Positions 46,803-58,984 of a DNA stretch of 64,000 nucleotides are shown piece by piece. Under the pieces are notes generated by a model that did no database searches, had not been told where the DNA came from, and worked only from the letters and a program-made list of their open reading frames with translations. How positions within the stretch are numbered: the first letter of the stretch is position 1; each line of letters starts with the position of its first letter. The DNA is taken from contig CM028381.1 in assembly GCA_013146195.2 (NCBI GenBank), positions 100,105,002 through 100,169,001 on the forward strand, given 5' to 3'. Position numbers and translations under genes: made by a program. This DNA comes from Codonopsis lanceolata (lineage: Eukaryota > Streptophyta > Magnoliopsida > Asterales > Campanulaceae).

Positions 46803-48005
46803 GGGAATATTATTTCTTTAACCAACGTACTATTTGGGGGAGACTAAATTAACTACGTACTTTCAATAAGACAAATGTTGCCAGTGTATTTGGTTCGGAA
46901 GCAAAATGTTAGCAGTGTATTTGGACAAAATATTACTAATTTCGTTAAGTCTTCAACCTATTTCGTTAACAAGGTGATGATGTGGACTATGTGGATCATA
47001 AAAGGATTTCTTTTCGCAAAATTTCAAAGTAAAGGGTATTTAATAACAATTACATAAGAAGGGAGGGATTGAAATTGGAATTGCCAAGAAGGATGATCAA
47101 ATTCCATCAAAAAGATTTGAAGATGAAGATCTCAACAAAGATCAGGAACTTCAAATAAGGAGACAGACTTTTCAAAGCCTTCTCGCCAAGTTGCTAGCCT
47201 TCAACAAAGGTAGCAAGATATTTGTTAATCTCCAGAACCAGAAGATTCTCCTTTACTCCAAGAAGTTTGGTCTCACTTCGTCGGCGATGGAGGGAAAAAG
47301 ATTGGCTGTATCTGTACTCGGGTTTGGAGGAGAGGAGTCAGATTTGGGTGAAGAGAGATTGGAGCAGGAAGGAGAGGTTCGCTTGGCCGAAGATGGCGCA
47401 GGAGTTGACAATGGTGCCGCGGGGCTGGTGTGTCGGCGACAGATCTAGAGTTGGCGTCGACGATGGAGACTCACCGGAGAAGAGAGAAGAAACGTGGCCC
47501 TGGAGCACGGTGGCGACGGTTGGAGATGGGGGAGTTTGGCTGGATTGAGAGTGAGAGAGATTGACTGAGGCCAACAATTTGATTATTATATAAATTTAGC
47601 TCGAAGCTGAGATAGAAGAGAAGGATGAAGTAGGAGCTGGCGGAGCCGGCTGTAGAAGGAGGTCGCCCTGGTAGATGGAAGTAGGTGTTTGTGTCGTAAA
47701 TCGGAGTTGGCATGAAAATTCTTGGTGTTCCAAAGATGGAGAAACTTCCTGGTAAATACTAAATGCGGTTTTATTATATTGAGAATCTTTTACTTTAATA
47801 TTATATTGTAAATCCCTTAAAGCAATTATAAAAGCCTACATAGTCCACATCATCAATCTATTAACGAAGTTGGATGGAGACTTAACGAAATTGGCGACTT
47901 TTGCCTTCAAGACTTGTTACATTTGTTAAATTAGTCTTATTGAAAGTACGTTGTTAGATTTTTTCGCCCCCAATTTGTACGTTGGTATAAAAAGCAATTT
48001 TCCCC
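46803..48005. mobile_element. Non-autonomous MULE with long terminal inverted repeats (1203 bp)
   Basis: The left end GGGAATATTATTTCTTTAAC and the right end (reverse complement GGGGAAAATTGCTTTTTATA) continue as inverted repeats for about 190 bp, sharing ACCAACGTAC, TACGTACTTTCAATAAGAC-like, AATTTCGTTAAGTC and GATGATGTGGACTATGT. Flanks ATTTTCTCT (46794-46802) and ATTTTCTCC (48006-48014) are a 9-bp duplication with one mismatch. The interior (47045-47820) is not related to MULE-A/B and may be captured host sequence. Confidence 0.85.
47075..47310 (+). pseudogene. Unidentified coding-like segment inside the short MULE
   Basis: One frame reads through GIEIGIAKKDDQIPSKRFED, QIRRQTFQSLLAKLLAFNKG and SKIFVNLQNQKILLYSKKFG. 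The amino-acid composition and absence of stops are protein-like, and Pack-MULEs commonly carry gene pieces, but I do not recognise the source gene. Downstream (47310-47550) is G-rich with overlapping frames in both strands. Confidence 0.3.
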
Positions 48006-48014
48006 ATTTTCTCC

Positions 48015-50447
48015 CGTCGGACAATGTTACTCGGCCTTTGAAAGGAATGATTTCAAGACAGAATCAACCAATGAGAAATATGAAAAGAGAAAAACTATTA
48101 CGTCATTTTGGTCTTCGCTATTTTTATTTGTTCTATTTATGGTGTCATTCCTCTTTGAAGTAGTGTATTTCTTGTTGAAAAATCAATGGTATTTCAACTT
48201 GCAGGAGGGTATATAAGTTGTGAAGGACTCATATCCAGAAATGACGTCTAATGATATCGCCGATAATGTCCTCGACAAGAGGAGTAAACACATATCTGAC
48301 TTGGGTTTGGCCGTCCAACTCTCCTCGGGGTGCCTCTTCTATAATTAGAGAAGAAGAGTTGGGATTCTGTTTTGATGACATAGCAAGAGCAATTAAAATC
48401 TTAAAAAGACAAAATAAAAAAATTGGAAGAATTGATGAATGAGCAAAATGCTTCTACCTATCGTATGGTTAGTTTGTCTTCATTCCTATTCATCTTCTTA
48501 CCAAACACATGAGTAATACTTCACAAAAAGATATTCTCTCTATTTTTTTACAAATCATGTCGGTAGTCGAGAACACAAAATTAGTTAACTACGAGCTCTC
48601 GCATCTTATAACAATCCTAATCACGTGTCAAATCAAATTCTCAATATTGCTATCGGTGTGTCACAAAAACATCAACTATTAAATTGATTTGTCAAAAATG
48701 TATATATAACTCTCTTGGATCCTAACTATTTCTAAAATCATTTAATTAGTGGTTAATCAATTAAAAGCATTAAACCTATAAAATAATAACTGAGCAAGAA
48801 AGTATACTAATAAAGAGAGAGTTTAAATTAAACACTACATATGACATAGAAAATAATTGCGTTCCATAAATAAATTAAGCACAAAACCAATTCAAAAATT
48901 ACAAGATATTCAACCTAAGAAAATACAATAAATATCTCAAAATATCGGTTAGAAGAATTAAATTGAATAATACACGAATTCGGGGTTGAAATCTCTTGCA
49001 AATGCTTCCCTGACTCTTGATTTGTTGTTTCAAACCTTCAATATTGAACAATTTTTGGAAGGATTGGAAGAAATTGGGTGATATGGGGCTGGTACCCCAT
49101 TTTGGGACCTAACTTGATTTTGATTCTCGGGCTGGATGAAGAATTAAAAGAGGAGTCAAATGAGAGGGGGAGCTTCCAAGGGAAGAATAGGAAATCATGG
49201 AGGTTTTGGGGTTGAAATGGAAGAAAGAGGAGGTTGGGCACGGCTGGGAGGTGGGGGCTCTAGGTGGACAACACACGGGTTACCCAGGGTAAGAAACGGG
49301 CTGCAGTGCGAGGGAGAAGTTGGTCAAAAGGCGGGCAGTTGGGGCAAAGTGAGCCGGGCAGGAGCAGGCTGGACTGGATCCACCAAAGGGACGCGGGTCG
49401 TTGAGCTGTGGAGGAAGGAGTGACGTGGATCAATTTTTATTCGACAACGCAAAAATGAAGCAACTTAGGGAATTTGCGCCGACCTCCCCTGTTGTTTTGG
49501 AATGTTTCTCTAGTGCCCCTGGCTTCTTAAGGAAGGTTGGCGAAGACCTTCCCTCTCCATACTTTGCAATTAAGTCCTCTGTTAGCCCCCGTTAGGCCTC
49601 CTTTTGCCTTGGGACTCTAATAGACTTAACTGACGTTGACCGAATGATTTGTAACTCAGCTTTGCAACTCTGAATTACATCAAACTTTGTACTAAACACC
49701 ATGAATGCTCGATTAAATCTTGAAACCTACATTAAAGCACAAATACACAAATAATAATATTTCAATGCATAATTAACTCAAAAATAGCACAAAATCAAAA
49801 AAAAAAAAAGTTTAAGGGAAAATTTGTGGAAATCTTGGGTTCATCATCGCGCTAATGTCCCCCTACCTGTAGCTTTTGGCTCTTTTGTTTATGCTTGACT
49901 TTTTCCCAACCTTGTAAAGATTGCATATTTAAATTCATGCAAAATCACCATGTGCCACCCGAAAAACACATAATTATAATACACAATCACAATAAAAAGA
50001 AAATCCATTCTTTTTTTACACATATTTGTAGATAAAAATTTGTTTTAATCGATTGGTTGCATTCAATCAAGTCCAACAATAAAATGCATAAAACATGTTC
50101 TCAACGGATCCTCATTGACGCCCAAGTCGTTGTAGGGCTACTTTGCTTGCCCTCAGATTTTGTATCGGCTTTGTCATTGCCATATATGTCGCACTATGGG
50201 TTGCTCATGGCAACAATTTTTTTGCATGATAGGTTATGATAAGCCATCTTCGGTTTCCATTACATCTGATAAATGCCAAAGAAGCGTTCGAGTGATTTCA
50301 TCTAGTTTATGAAAAGTAGAGGATATCAAAGATGTGAAAGACACACTACTGTCTAATCAGCTCTCGTGACATGATAAAAGGGAGGACGCTCGACCTTTGG
50401 CACCACCTCTTTAAGGAACTATTGTAACGGGAGCACTATACATATAG
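48015..50447. other. Unassigned DNA
   Basis: Contains only short frames. 48251-48442 (ISPIMSSTRGVNTYLTWVWP...) and 49160-49423 have no family that I recognise. An A run at about 49798-49809 is noted. There is no repeat array. Confidence 0.4.
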
Positions 50448-51739
50448 TGTGATGACCCGACCCGGACCTTGAGGAGGAATCACGAGTCAAGCCGTCCAAA
50501 TAGGACTACAATTCATGCAAAGACTCAATTATTAAAACTGACGTGATGCAACATTATATACGTAAAGCAATTCGGTACCAAATAGGTCGGAATTTTTAAA
50601 ACTTTTCAAACCTGATATAACATTTAAGGACAAGTAAATCAATTCATCGGCGACTTTACGACCTAAACCCAACAACTAAACAATTGATGCTATGAACACC
50701 TCAACGGCTAAATGCTGGAGAAACAACGAAAGTAAATAAGAGCGAATGAGATGTTCAACGAAAGTCTAAAGATAAGTGAGCCAACTGAATAAAATACAAG
50801 TTTTACATTATACTTTACAAGAACAAGCCTTGATACAAAAACTCTCAAGTTTAATAATACTAGAGTTACAAGCATGATACAAATACCCAAGACAAGTCTA
50901 ATTAACTTGCTTAACCCAATGTCCTTGTCAAGAAAGAAAGAGGAAACTATAATGACCTCTTCAAGTGAACTTGCAATACGGACAAGCTTGACCACGCACG
51001 CACTCAATGATGCTTCCCTGCGAAGGACTCGGACGATTCGGATCTAAAGTTGTAAAAGGGAGGGGGTAAGTCATAAAGACTTTGTAAGCTAACAATTATA
51101 CATGTCATGGCATATGCAACATACATAGCAAGATATCATCATCAATATCAAGTCAATCAAAGTATTCGTTCAAATAAACACTTAGTTCACATATCCATGG
51201 TAGCACGTTGGTTTCATATAAGTGCAATAAAGTAAACGACATATAAAGAGTATATGTTATAGAGCCGGTGCCGCAACGTAGCTCTGCAATACAAGGTGTT
51301 AACAGGAACGTGATGTCGGATGTACGTGATTGATACATCGACCATGAATAGTATTTTCCAAGCGCCCTAATGGTTACACAAGGTACTCTTCTCCAAAGTG
51401 ATCAAGAGAGGAGGGTGCATGCAGGATTATGGTTCGGCAATTCATCACTATTACGAATCTGACAATTCGTAACGGTGATGTATCGTCAACCAGGGAAGAC
51501 AAGAACAAGTATGCCAGCTAGACTAATGGGGGGACAAGTAGATGTTTACCTATCATTCATGAACATGTAGGGGATCGAGTTCGACATGAGCGAACTGATC
51601 CAAGTCAAGTAGATGTTTACTCACTTATGAAATCAAGTAGGGATTGAGCTCGAAAGTAGCGAACTCAACCAAGTCAAGTAGGCATGTTATACTCTACAAC
51701 TAATCATTACAAGCATGAATATGTATCCAAGAAAGAATC

Positions 51740-51995
51740 ACAAAACTAGTATTCTAGTTACGTCGCAAGCATAAACATGAATTAAATCAAGAATATCGGA
51801 ACTAGTATTCTAGTTACGCTACAAGTATGAAGATTAATTCATTAAAGAATCTCGGGCCTAGTATACTAGTTACCTTACAAGCATGACCATCAATTCAAGT
51901 AGATTACAACAGGAACTCAATTGAGTCTTGTAGGCATGTGACAAGCACGATTATCAATTTAATTAAGAATCTGGAGAACTAGTATTCTAGTCAAA
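51740..51995. repeat. LTR-internal repeats with an ACTAGNATNCTAGT palindrome
   Basis: Four to five units of about 65-75 bp each carry ACTAGTATTCTAGTTAC or ACTAGTATACTAGTTAC and then a CAAGCATGA-type phrase. The same set appears in reverse in the right LTR at about 60835-61085. Confidence 0.75.
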
Positions 51996-53089
51996 CAAAT
52001 TCTAAATGTCGTAGGGAGTGAATGTAGAGCCGGTATTGTTAAATAGCTCTCTAAATGCAACTCCGTTGAGTCTTTACTAAAATTCCAACTAAGTAGGGAT
52101 TGAATGCTATAAGCATTTCAATACTCTTTTCTATGTTATCGATTCTAATAGAACCCAATTACAAAGTCATACATGACTTTAGCTTATCAATACATCAATT
52201 CCATAATTTTGTGAAACCTTTACATGATTAATTCTTGAACCTTAACAATTGCAATAGATTCTCATCCAAGTAGAGATTGAATGCAATATGCATTGCAATA
52301 CTCTTTTCTATGTTCTACCTTTCACTAGCACCAAAACACAAAGCCATTCATTACTTTATCCTATCGATAGTTCAATTCCAAAATTTGAAACCCTAGCTTG
52401 AACTATTCTTTAAAGTTGACAATTGCAATTAATTCCTTCACAAGAGTTGTTCCTAAGCACATTTAGAACAACATTCATACTTTACAAAAGTCCAAATTTT
52501 TAACTTAACAAGGTAGCCCCAAAATTTTAGATTATAAACTTGTTAAATTTCAAGTTTCTAGTTTAGTAGAAGTCTTCCTAGACATGAATGGAAGCATAAA
52601 CGTGAATGGGGCATGCTATTTAATTGAGCATACTAAATCTAGGAATTGAAAGCTTACCTTAAGCCTAAGATTAATAGATGCATCAAGAAATAAATCAAGG
52701 ATTATTGAAGAGGATAGTAAGAGCTTCAAAAGGGTCTCGGAATTCCGATCGGGTCACTAGAGTTCCGACAATCGATCAATGAAGCTTGGTGGTGTTCTTG
52801 AGTCTCTCTTGAGCTCCCTCACTGAAATCGTGAATGTTTGGGGATGGAAATGGCTGAAATGGTTCAGCAATGAAGGTTGAAGTCACAAAATTGACTAATC
52901 CATGTGAAGGGGTTTATGTGACTTCTCATTGGTTGATTGTTTTGTGCCTTTGATTAAAATTCATCAAAGGCTAGGAAAGGGTCTCCCTTGGTCAACAAAA
53001 GTGTCTAGGACTGAATTGGGTTGAAAATGATTAAGGGTGCATGAGTAAACAACCAAGAAATTTACAAAATCCCGAAATCTGGCAATTGG

Positions 53090-53128
53090 ATGATGCGGTC
53101 GCATCATTTGGGCCATGCGAGCGCATGG
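53090..53128. repeat. Paired short-loop hairpins in the inverted LTR
   Basis: ATGATGCG-GT-CGCATCAT (53090-53107; 8-bp stem, 2-nt loop) is followed by CCATGCG-AG-CGCATGG (53113-53128; 7-bp stem, 2-nt loop). The mirror copies are at 59742-59759 and 59721-59736 in the right LTR. The position and form resemble the GAGGCG hairpins of the first element. Confidence 0.82.
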
Positions 53129-53721
53129 TTCTGTTGTTCTGTTTTCAAATTTTGCTGTACTGCCCAGTCAACTTGTAAATTCCACCATTAATTTCTCACA
53201 CCTCCAAATGAGGTGATTATTTCTTAGTCTGAAACTAGACTCTTTAAACTATATTTTAGCCTTTTAAATTACTCCATTTGGACTAGTATTCATCAAAATA
53301 CAGTCCCTCCAAGTTTATGATAACATTCTGATTTCTCAAAACAGAACACAGAGATGGCCATAATACGTGTCATAATTGAGGTACTTAAACACCTTGGAAA
53401 ATTACCAAATTTTACAGGGAGTATCCTAACATATGTAGGTAAACCATACTAAAGTTTGAGCCAATTATCTTTAATAGATTGGTACAAGAAGTTTCCCGAA
53501 ATTTGCCCAAAACAGGGACTGAAACTGTGAGGTTTCTAACTTATCGTTAAGCACCCAATGATCAATGAAATGACCAAGAACCATAAATAAATGATACTAA
53601 GACTCATTAAGACTTAGTTAAGTGTTTAGGAAGCTAAATTGACTCATGAAGCAACGAAGACAAGACAAGAAAAACATAGAAGACTTATAAGGCCACTATG
53701 AACTCAAACAAGCAATGTAAG

Positions 53722-55515
53722 TGATAGGAGCACGAAAGTGTGATAGTATTAGCCGATTTTATACTTTTGGTTGGTTTTGTGCTTGTTTATGTTTGTAGGT
53801 ATGAGGGGAGCTGCAAAAGAAGAAAGCTAAGCAAAAGAATGCTGGAATTGCAAGAAAATGAAAATTCGTGGTGTCACGTGGGCATGCGCTGTCTTAATTC
53901 CGGAGCTGAAGTTGTTGTCACTTGTTGGAGAATTTTCCAGCAGATCTTTTTGGCAGTTAGAGAAGTTGTTACTTCTTCCTAAATTATTTCTTTAAAGGAA
54001 TAATTGCTTTGGAAGTTATGGGTGGTTTTAGGAAGTTATTGGTAGTTTAAAAACTACCAAGTAGTGGCTTTAGTGGGGAAGAGGAGTGATATTTATGCTG
54101 TAATTTTGGGCAGATCAAAAGGAAAAACTCGACCAGGAATAGTGAGTAATCAGGCAGTAACTTTGAGAGAGAAAAGTCACTAACAATTATTAGGAGAGAA
54201 GTGTAGGGAAACTTGTATTCTTATTTTAAAGTTCAACACTTTTTTTTTTTTTAAGTGCACAAATTTATTAAAATAAAACTATAAGAAGAAATACACGGAG
54301 GGGGACAACCAGCCAAACCCACACACGGGTGGACAAAGGAGCCTTACCTCTATCATGAAACATGAGAAACCCAACAAACACATCTACCGGCTGACTCATT
54401 TTCTAAAATTATAAATACCCATGGCATCATCTCGTAAAACTTGTCGAACAACAGGGGGAAGTTGAGCCAAAGAATCATACAATCTATACATCATGTCCGC
54501 ATAGGCCACCTCCGCAAGCTTATCAGCCATCCTATTTATTTCCCTGTAAACATGTTGAATACCATATTCTCCTAACAAGTTTTTACAATCGAAAAGCTCA
54601 CTGTCATATTTCCACGGAAAATGATGTCGCCCCAATAAACCATTAGTCGAAGTTCAACACTTGCTGGAACATTAAACTCTTGTTTGTTGTAAGTTGTTTT
54701 AATTATGTTTAGTAGCTAAATTTTCTATTTCAGTCAATGAACAATTAAGTCTCAAGCTTTTTACTTCTGTGAGATCTAATAGAATTAATTCTTGTTTTGT
54801 TACAAGTATTTGTTCGTTCTCCGTTTAACATGTTGAAAGAATATTGTGTCTAATTAATGTTTATGACCAGAATATTAATTAACATAATAGTCTATGTCTA
54901 GTTAAAACTGTTGATCCGTAATTGTCCTCGGTCTTAACAAAGTGGCAAGTAATACACCTTTTAGGCATCACAAGCATAATCGGATCGTATTACGGGAACG
55001 GATAATCTTTGTTACATGTTATTGCTTCAATAAGCATGACTTTGAATCGAGTCTCTCTCTTCTTAATGCAACCGGGTTATTAAATCTTATGAGCATCTCG
55101 GACGTTGTAATTCGGTTAGACGATAATTAACGAGCGTCTCTTGATTATCAACACAGTAAGGAGAGATTGAGTGTTAGACTCAATCTTATAACCGGTTTAT
55201 TTGTAATTTAACAAGATATTTTTGCATCTATGATCAGAAGTAAAATGTGAGATGAAAATTGGTTCATTGGCTGGATTTTATTTTATTGAATTAAATCAAG
55301 CTTTAATATGTTAGTTTAATTAAAATCATTTATTTTCAGTTAATTAGTTTGTTAGTTCATTCTTAGTTAATTTAAAATCTAAATTTGTGTTTTTTATTTA
55401 CTTAGTAAAATTCTAAAAAGGAATAAATACAACGTTCCTTGCGGATACGATCTCGACTTACTTTATACTCGTTATTGAAGGAGGAAAATTAATTTTGACG
55501 ATTTGACACACGTCA
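53722..55515 (+). mobile_element. Solo LTR (1794 bp) with 5-bp target-site duplication
   Basis: GTAAG at 53717-53721 and again at 55516-55520 flanks a sequence that begins TGATAGGAGC and ends ACACGTCA. A TG...CA segment of this length with a 5-bp duplication and no internal region is a solo LTR left by recombination between two LTRs. The phrase TTCCTTGCGGATACGATCTC near its right end resembles the conserved end region of Athila/Tat-type Ty3/gypsy LTRs and suggests plus orientation. It is interrupted by the LINE fragment at 54242-54649. Confidence 0.88.
54242..54649 (-). mobile_element. 5'-truncated LINE fragment (RNase H-like 3' end) with 13-bp duplication
   Basis: AAGTTCAACACTT occurs at 54229-54241 and 54650-54662. 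A T run at 54240-54252 is the tail on the minus strand. The minus-strand frame 54635-54396 (79 codons) contains HVYREINRMADKLAEVAY, the last motif of the LINE RNase H-like domain, and ends LRDDAMGIYNFRK. The rest of the LINE was never inserted. This is a different LINE lineage from LINE-1 to LINE-3, which show no RNase H. Confidence 0.88.
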
Positions 55516-55657
55516 GTAAGCAAGGCAAGCATGATTTTGGTGTGTTGAACATATAATGCACTATTTAGCATGATAAACATATCTACATAGAAAGTCAAGC
55601 AAGTATGATTTCATGTCAAGCTAATGAGGATGTCAAGCATGTGAGGGTTCGGGTCTC

Positions 55658-55690
55658 TATGTCCTCGTCATAGTTGGTATCAAACCATTA
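55658..55690 (+). other. Junction between the inverted LTR and a forward primer-binding site
   Basis: TATGTCCTCGTCATAG is followed by TTGGTATCA (55674-55682), the start of an initiator-Met-type primer-binding site. The bases before TCGTCA resemble the reverse complement of the polypurine tract, while TCGTCATAG resembles a normal LTR end (TCGTCACAG in the first element). The joint thus fuses two element ends that should be about 3 kb apart. Confidence 0.6.
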
Positions 55691-57079
55691 TTGGTTAGCT
55701 ATCGGTCAGGATATGGTTCCATGGCCTAGTTGGGTTAGTTCCTGTGTGAATCATAACGTTGAGTGTTCTGTTTCATGCCTTTTTGGCAGATTCTTCGCGA
55801 AGGAATAAGACTTAGATTGCTAAGTTCATTGTTAACTAGATCCCCGTGAGTGCAGTGTTCGTGTCAAGGAATATTACCTTTCTCCCGTTTTACATCAAGG
55901 CACGTTTATACGAAGAGTAGGTGTTGTGGTACCGTAGATCCATTGTTTCCTTACTTTGTTGCTTGAAATCATAGAATGATCACCATGGAATTCACTAGAG
56001 CCAAGATTCGTTGTACGCGGATTTTGAGAGCGGAATGACTTAGTCTCCCGTAGTACTTATAAATATTTCATCATTGCTATATGAAGACTTGTACCCATTG
56101 TAGTTCGTGTTCATGTGTTCTAGTCTTCCTTGCTTGGGGGAAACTAGAGTACTTGCTTTCCGATATTAATTCTAGTTAAGGAGATTATCCCAAATAATGA
56201 AAGATTTTCATTCATGGTCTATTAAAATTTGTGATAAGCCAATGGTTAATCACGTGCCGGATGCTCGAAATTGTTCTCAACTTGTACATGACTTCATGTG
56301 AAAGGTTTAGTAGTGTATTTGTGGGTAAACAAATTCTGCCTACTGATTTTGAAACTTTGTTCTTGCCTTGTTGTTAACCTAATATATTAGGAAAGTATTA
56401 GCTTTGGGTATTGTGTTGTGTCTACCACTGACTAGCTTGATTGTCGATTGTATACGGGTTGACTTATAATTATTAAGAATATACTAGTAAGTAATCTTAT
56501 GTTATACGTTAATGTCCGTGATTTTGTTCATGCTTAACATTGTGTTTTTCCATGCCTACCATTGATAAGTGGTTAATAGTGTGATTAATAACATACTTGA
56601 ATTATCTTGAACTTGGATAACGAAAACTACTTAGTAGATTCCTTGAAATGAGCTAAATAATATTAGATCACCTTACCTTGCATGAATGTGTATATGTATG
56701 ATAATAACATGATTATTTCATACTTGTTATACTTGCATTGTAGAGTTAAAATACTATGTTACATGGCATTTATACCCTATATATATGTATACATACTTAT
56801 TTGAGACCAAATTGGAGGATGCTTGTATTTGAATCACAAACACCTTGCATCCTATACGACGAAAGCTTTTGAAGTCATTTAAGAGGATCCTAACTTGGTT
56901 ATCAAGAGGTCTTCGTCGGAGTACTAGAATGGTATAAGTTAGGATTGGAATTGACTAAACCCATTACCAAAATGGAATAGAACAAGTAAATGGTGCATTG
57001 TTATACTTGTACAAATATGTGCATTTTGTATATGAAATTCTTATAAGTGTAATTATGAGATTTCCATAATAAGATAGTT

Positions 57080-58960
57080 ACATCTGACATGCCCGGTATA
57101 CAAGAGTTTGTGTTTATTAATGATCATGTCATGAATAATATACATGTTATTTCTACTTTGCGGGCTAGAAAACTTTTAACGCAAGGTTGTACTTGTTATA
57201 TCGCTTGTGTACTTGAGACTAGCATGCCTACTTCTATATTCTAGTTGTTAATGAAGTTATGGTTGTTAATGAATTTTCGGACGTGTTCTTTACTTAGTAT
57301 GTCTTACCTCCCGATTGTGAGGTAGAATTTTGCATCGAGTTATTGTCATGGACTTCACCTATTCTAGAGCACCTTACAAAATGGCTGTAGTAGAGTTAAG
57401 GGAATTGAAATATCAATTGCAAGAACTTCATGATCGTGAATTCATAAAACAAGTGTATCTTCGTGGGATGCACCAGTGTTATTTGTAAATAAGAAATATG
57501 ATACTTTACAGTTATGCATTGTCTGCCGCCAGTTAAACCAAGTGATTATAAAGAATAATTATCCTTTACCTCATATTGATGATCTCTTTGATCAACTTCA
57601 TGGACCAATTGTATATTTCAAGCTTGACGTGCGTAGTGGTTACCATTAGTTATGAGTTCGATAGTAAGATATTCCGAAGACAACTTTTCCTTCATGACAT
57701 GACCTTTATGAGTTCGTTGTGATGCCATTTGAGTTGGCAAACGCGCCTACATTTTTCATGGATTTAAAGAATCGAGTATCCCATAATTATTTGGATTGCT
57801 TTGTCGTAGTTTTCAATGAGTATATTCTTGTGTACTCAAAGTCATGAGAAGAACGTGCGGATCGTTTGAGAGTGGTTCTTTTTGTTTTGCGTGAGAAGCA
57901 ACTTTTTGCTAAATTTAGCAGTATGCGTTTTTGCTCAAAAAAGTCTATTTTCTTGGGCACGTAGTTTCTAGTACTGGTATTTACTTGGATCCATTGAGAT
58001 TGGAAGCGGTTGCTAAGTGGAAGACTCCTAATGTTTATCAAAGTCCGTAGATTGATTGAGGGATTTTTAAAGATTACTACTTCTTTGACTAATTTAAATA
58101 GAAGAAGTCTACTTTTATTTGGAGTGACAAATGTGAAAACAGTTTTCAAGAATTGAATATCTTAGTATTGTCTAATGATTGTGAGAATAAGACTCCTGCG
58201 TTTTCTTTGAACAATGATAGTATCTTGACTGAGGCAAGATTTGCATTCCTTCTATCGATGGAGTGTTACGACTAGTTCTTGTTATGGATGAATTGATTAA
58301 ATCGTCACTTTTCATACCTATTGCGATAACCTATAGTTTGAGCCAGTTAGCATTTTATCGGATAAAGATCCCAAATTTACTTCGAGATTTTGACATTCAT
58401 TTCATGGGGCTATGTGTACGAGATTTAATTTCATTGTTGCCTTTCATCCTCAGTCACATGGTCAATCCGAGGGATTGATATTGATATTAGATGACATGTT
58501 ACGTGCTTGTGCCATTGACTTCAATGGAACTTGAGATTCACATTTACCATTGGAAGAGTTTAATTATAACAACAATTATCAATATAGTATTGTGACTTAG
58601 TGTTCTTGAAAGTATCTCCATGTAGGGGTACTAAGAAGTTTGGTAAGAAAGGGAAACTTTCTCTCATATTCATTAGGTCATTTGAGATTCTAGCGAAAGT
58701 GAGATATTTGGCTTATTGAGTTACATCATCATATTCTACTTCTGGCATTCATGATGTTTTCCATGTCTAGATGCTTCGTAAAATTATGAAGGATGAATCA
58801 CCTGTTCTTGCTTATGAGGAGATATCCTTTTCACCTGACTTGTCTTATGTTGAGAAACCAATTAAGATCCTTGTTATGAATGAGCAAGCATTGCATACTG
58901 TTAGTCAAGTTTTGTGGAAGATCCATTCTTGTTCGTTGATCATGGTTTGAATTTAGGGAC
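57080..58960 (+). pseudogene. pol: pol remnant of the second Ty3/gypsy element
   Basis: Discontinuous frames follow the first element's pol: LRARKLLTQGCT-like bases near 57155; APYKMA..ELRELKYQLQEL; VIIKNNYPLPHIDDLFDQLH and a degraded FIDDILVY region near 57815; then after a deletion near 58180-58290 that removes RNase H and the start of integrase, SLFIPIAITYSLSQLAF, LEDMLRACAIDF-like bases, KKFGKKGKLS, HDVFHV and DLSYVEKPIKIL. Dozens of stops and shifts make it non-functional. gag is not recognisable between 55690 and 57080, although the leader (TATGGTTCCATGGCCTAG) matches that of the first element. Confidence 0.85.
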
Positions 58961-58970
58961 TAAATTCTTT

Positions 58971-58984
58971 TTAGTGGGGGAGGA
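58971..58984 (+). other. Polypurine tract of the second Ty3/gypsy element
   Basis: TTAGTGGGGGAGGA lies immediately before the right LTR start TGTGGAGACCC at 58985. Confidence 0.7.

Larger units (their letters stand above)
50448..55657 (-). repeat. Left LTR, inverted, interrupted by a solo LTR
   Basis: It starts TGTGATGACCCGACCCGG at 50448 and ends AGGGTTCGGGTCTC at about 55656. Read on the minus strand it matches 58985-62013 base for base over long stretches, for example ACACACCAAAATCACGCTTG at 59102 against its complement at about 55530. Without the inserted 53722-55515 and one 5-bp duplication, the LTR is about 3.4 kb. Homology seems to run past the LTR edge into polypurine-tract-like bases (55658-55664). 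Confidence 0.85.

Noticed and set aside
48150..48175. GAAGTAGTG as the right end of the CACTA element
   Set aside because: The usual TTTCTAGTAGTG context and subterminal GCGACGG repeats are absent, and a separate MULE lies between it and the CACTA start.
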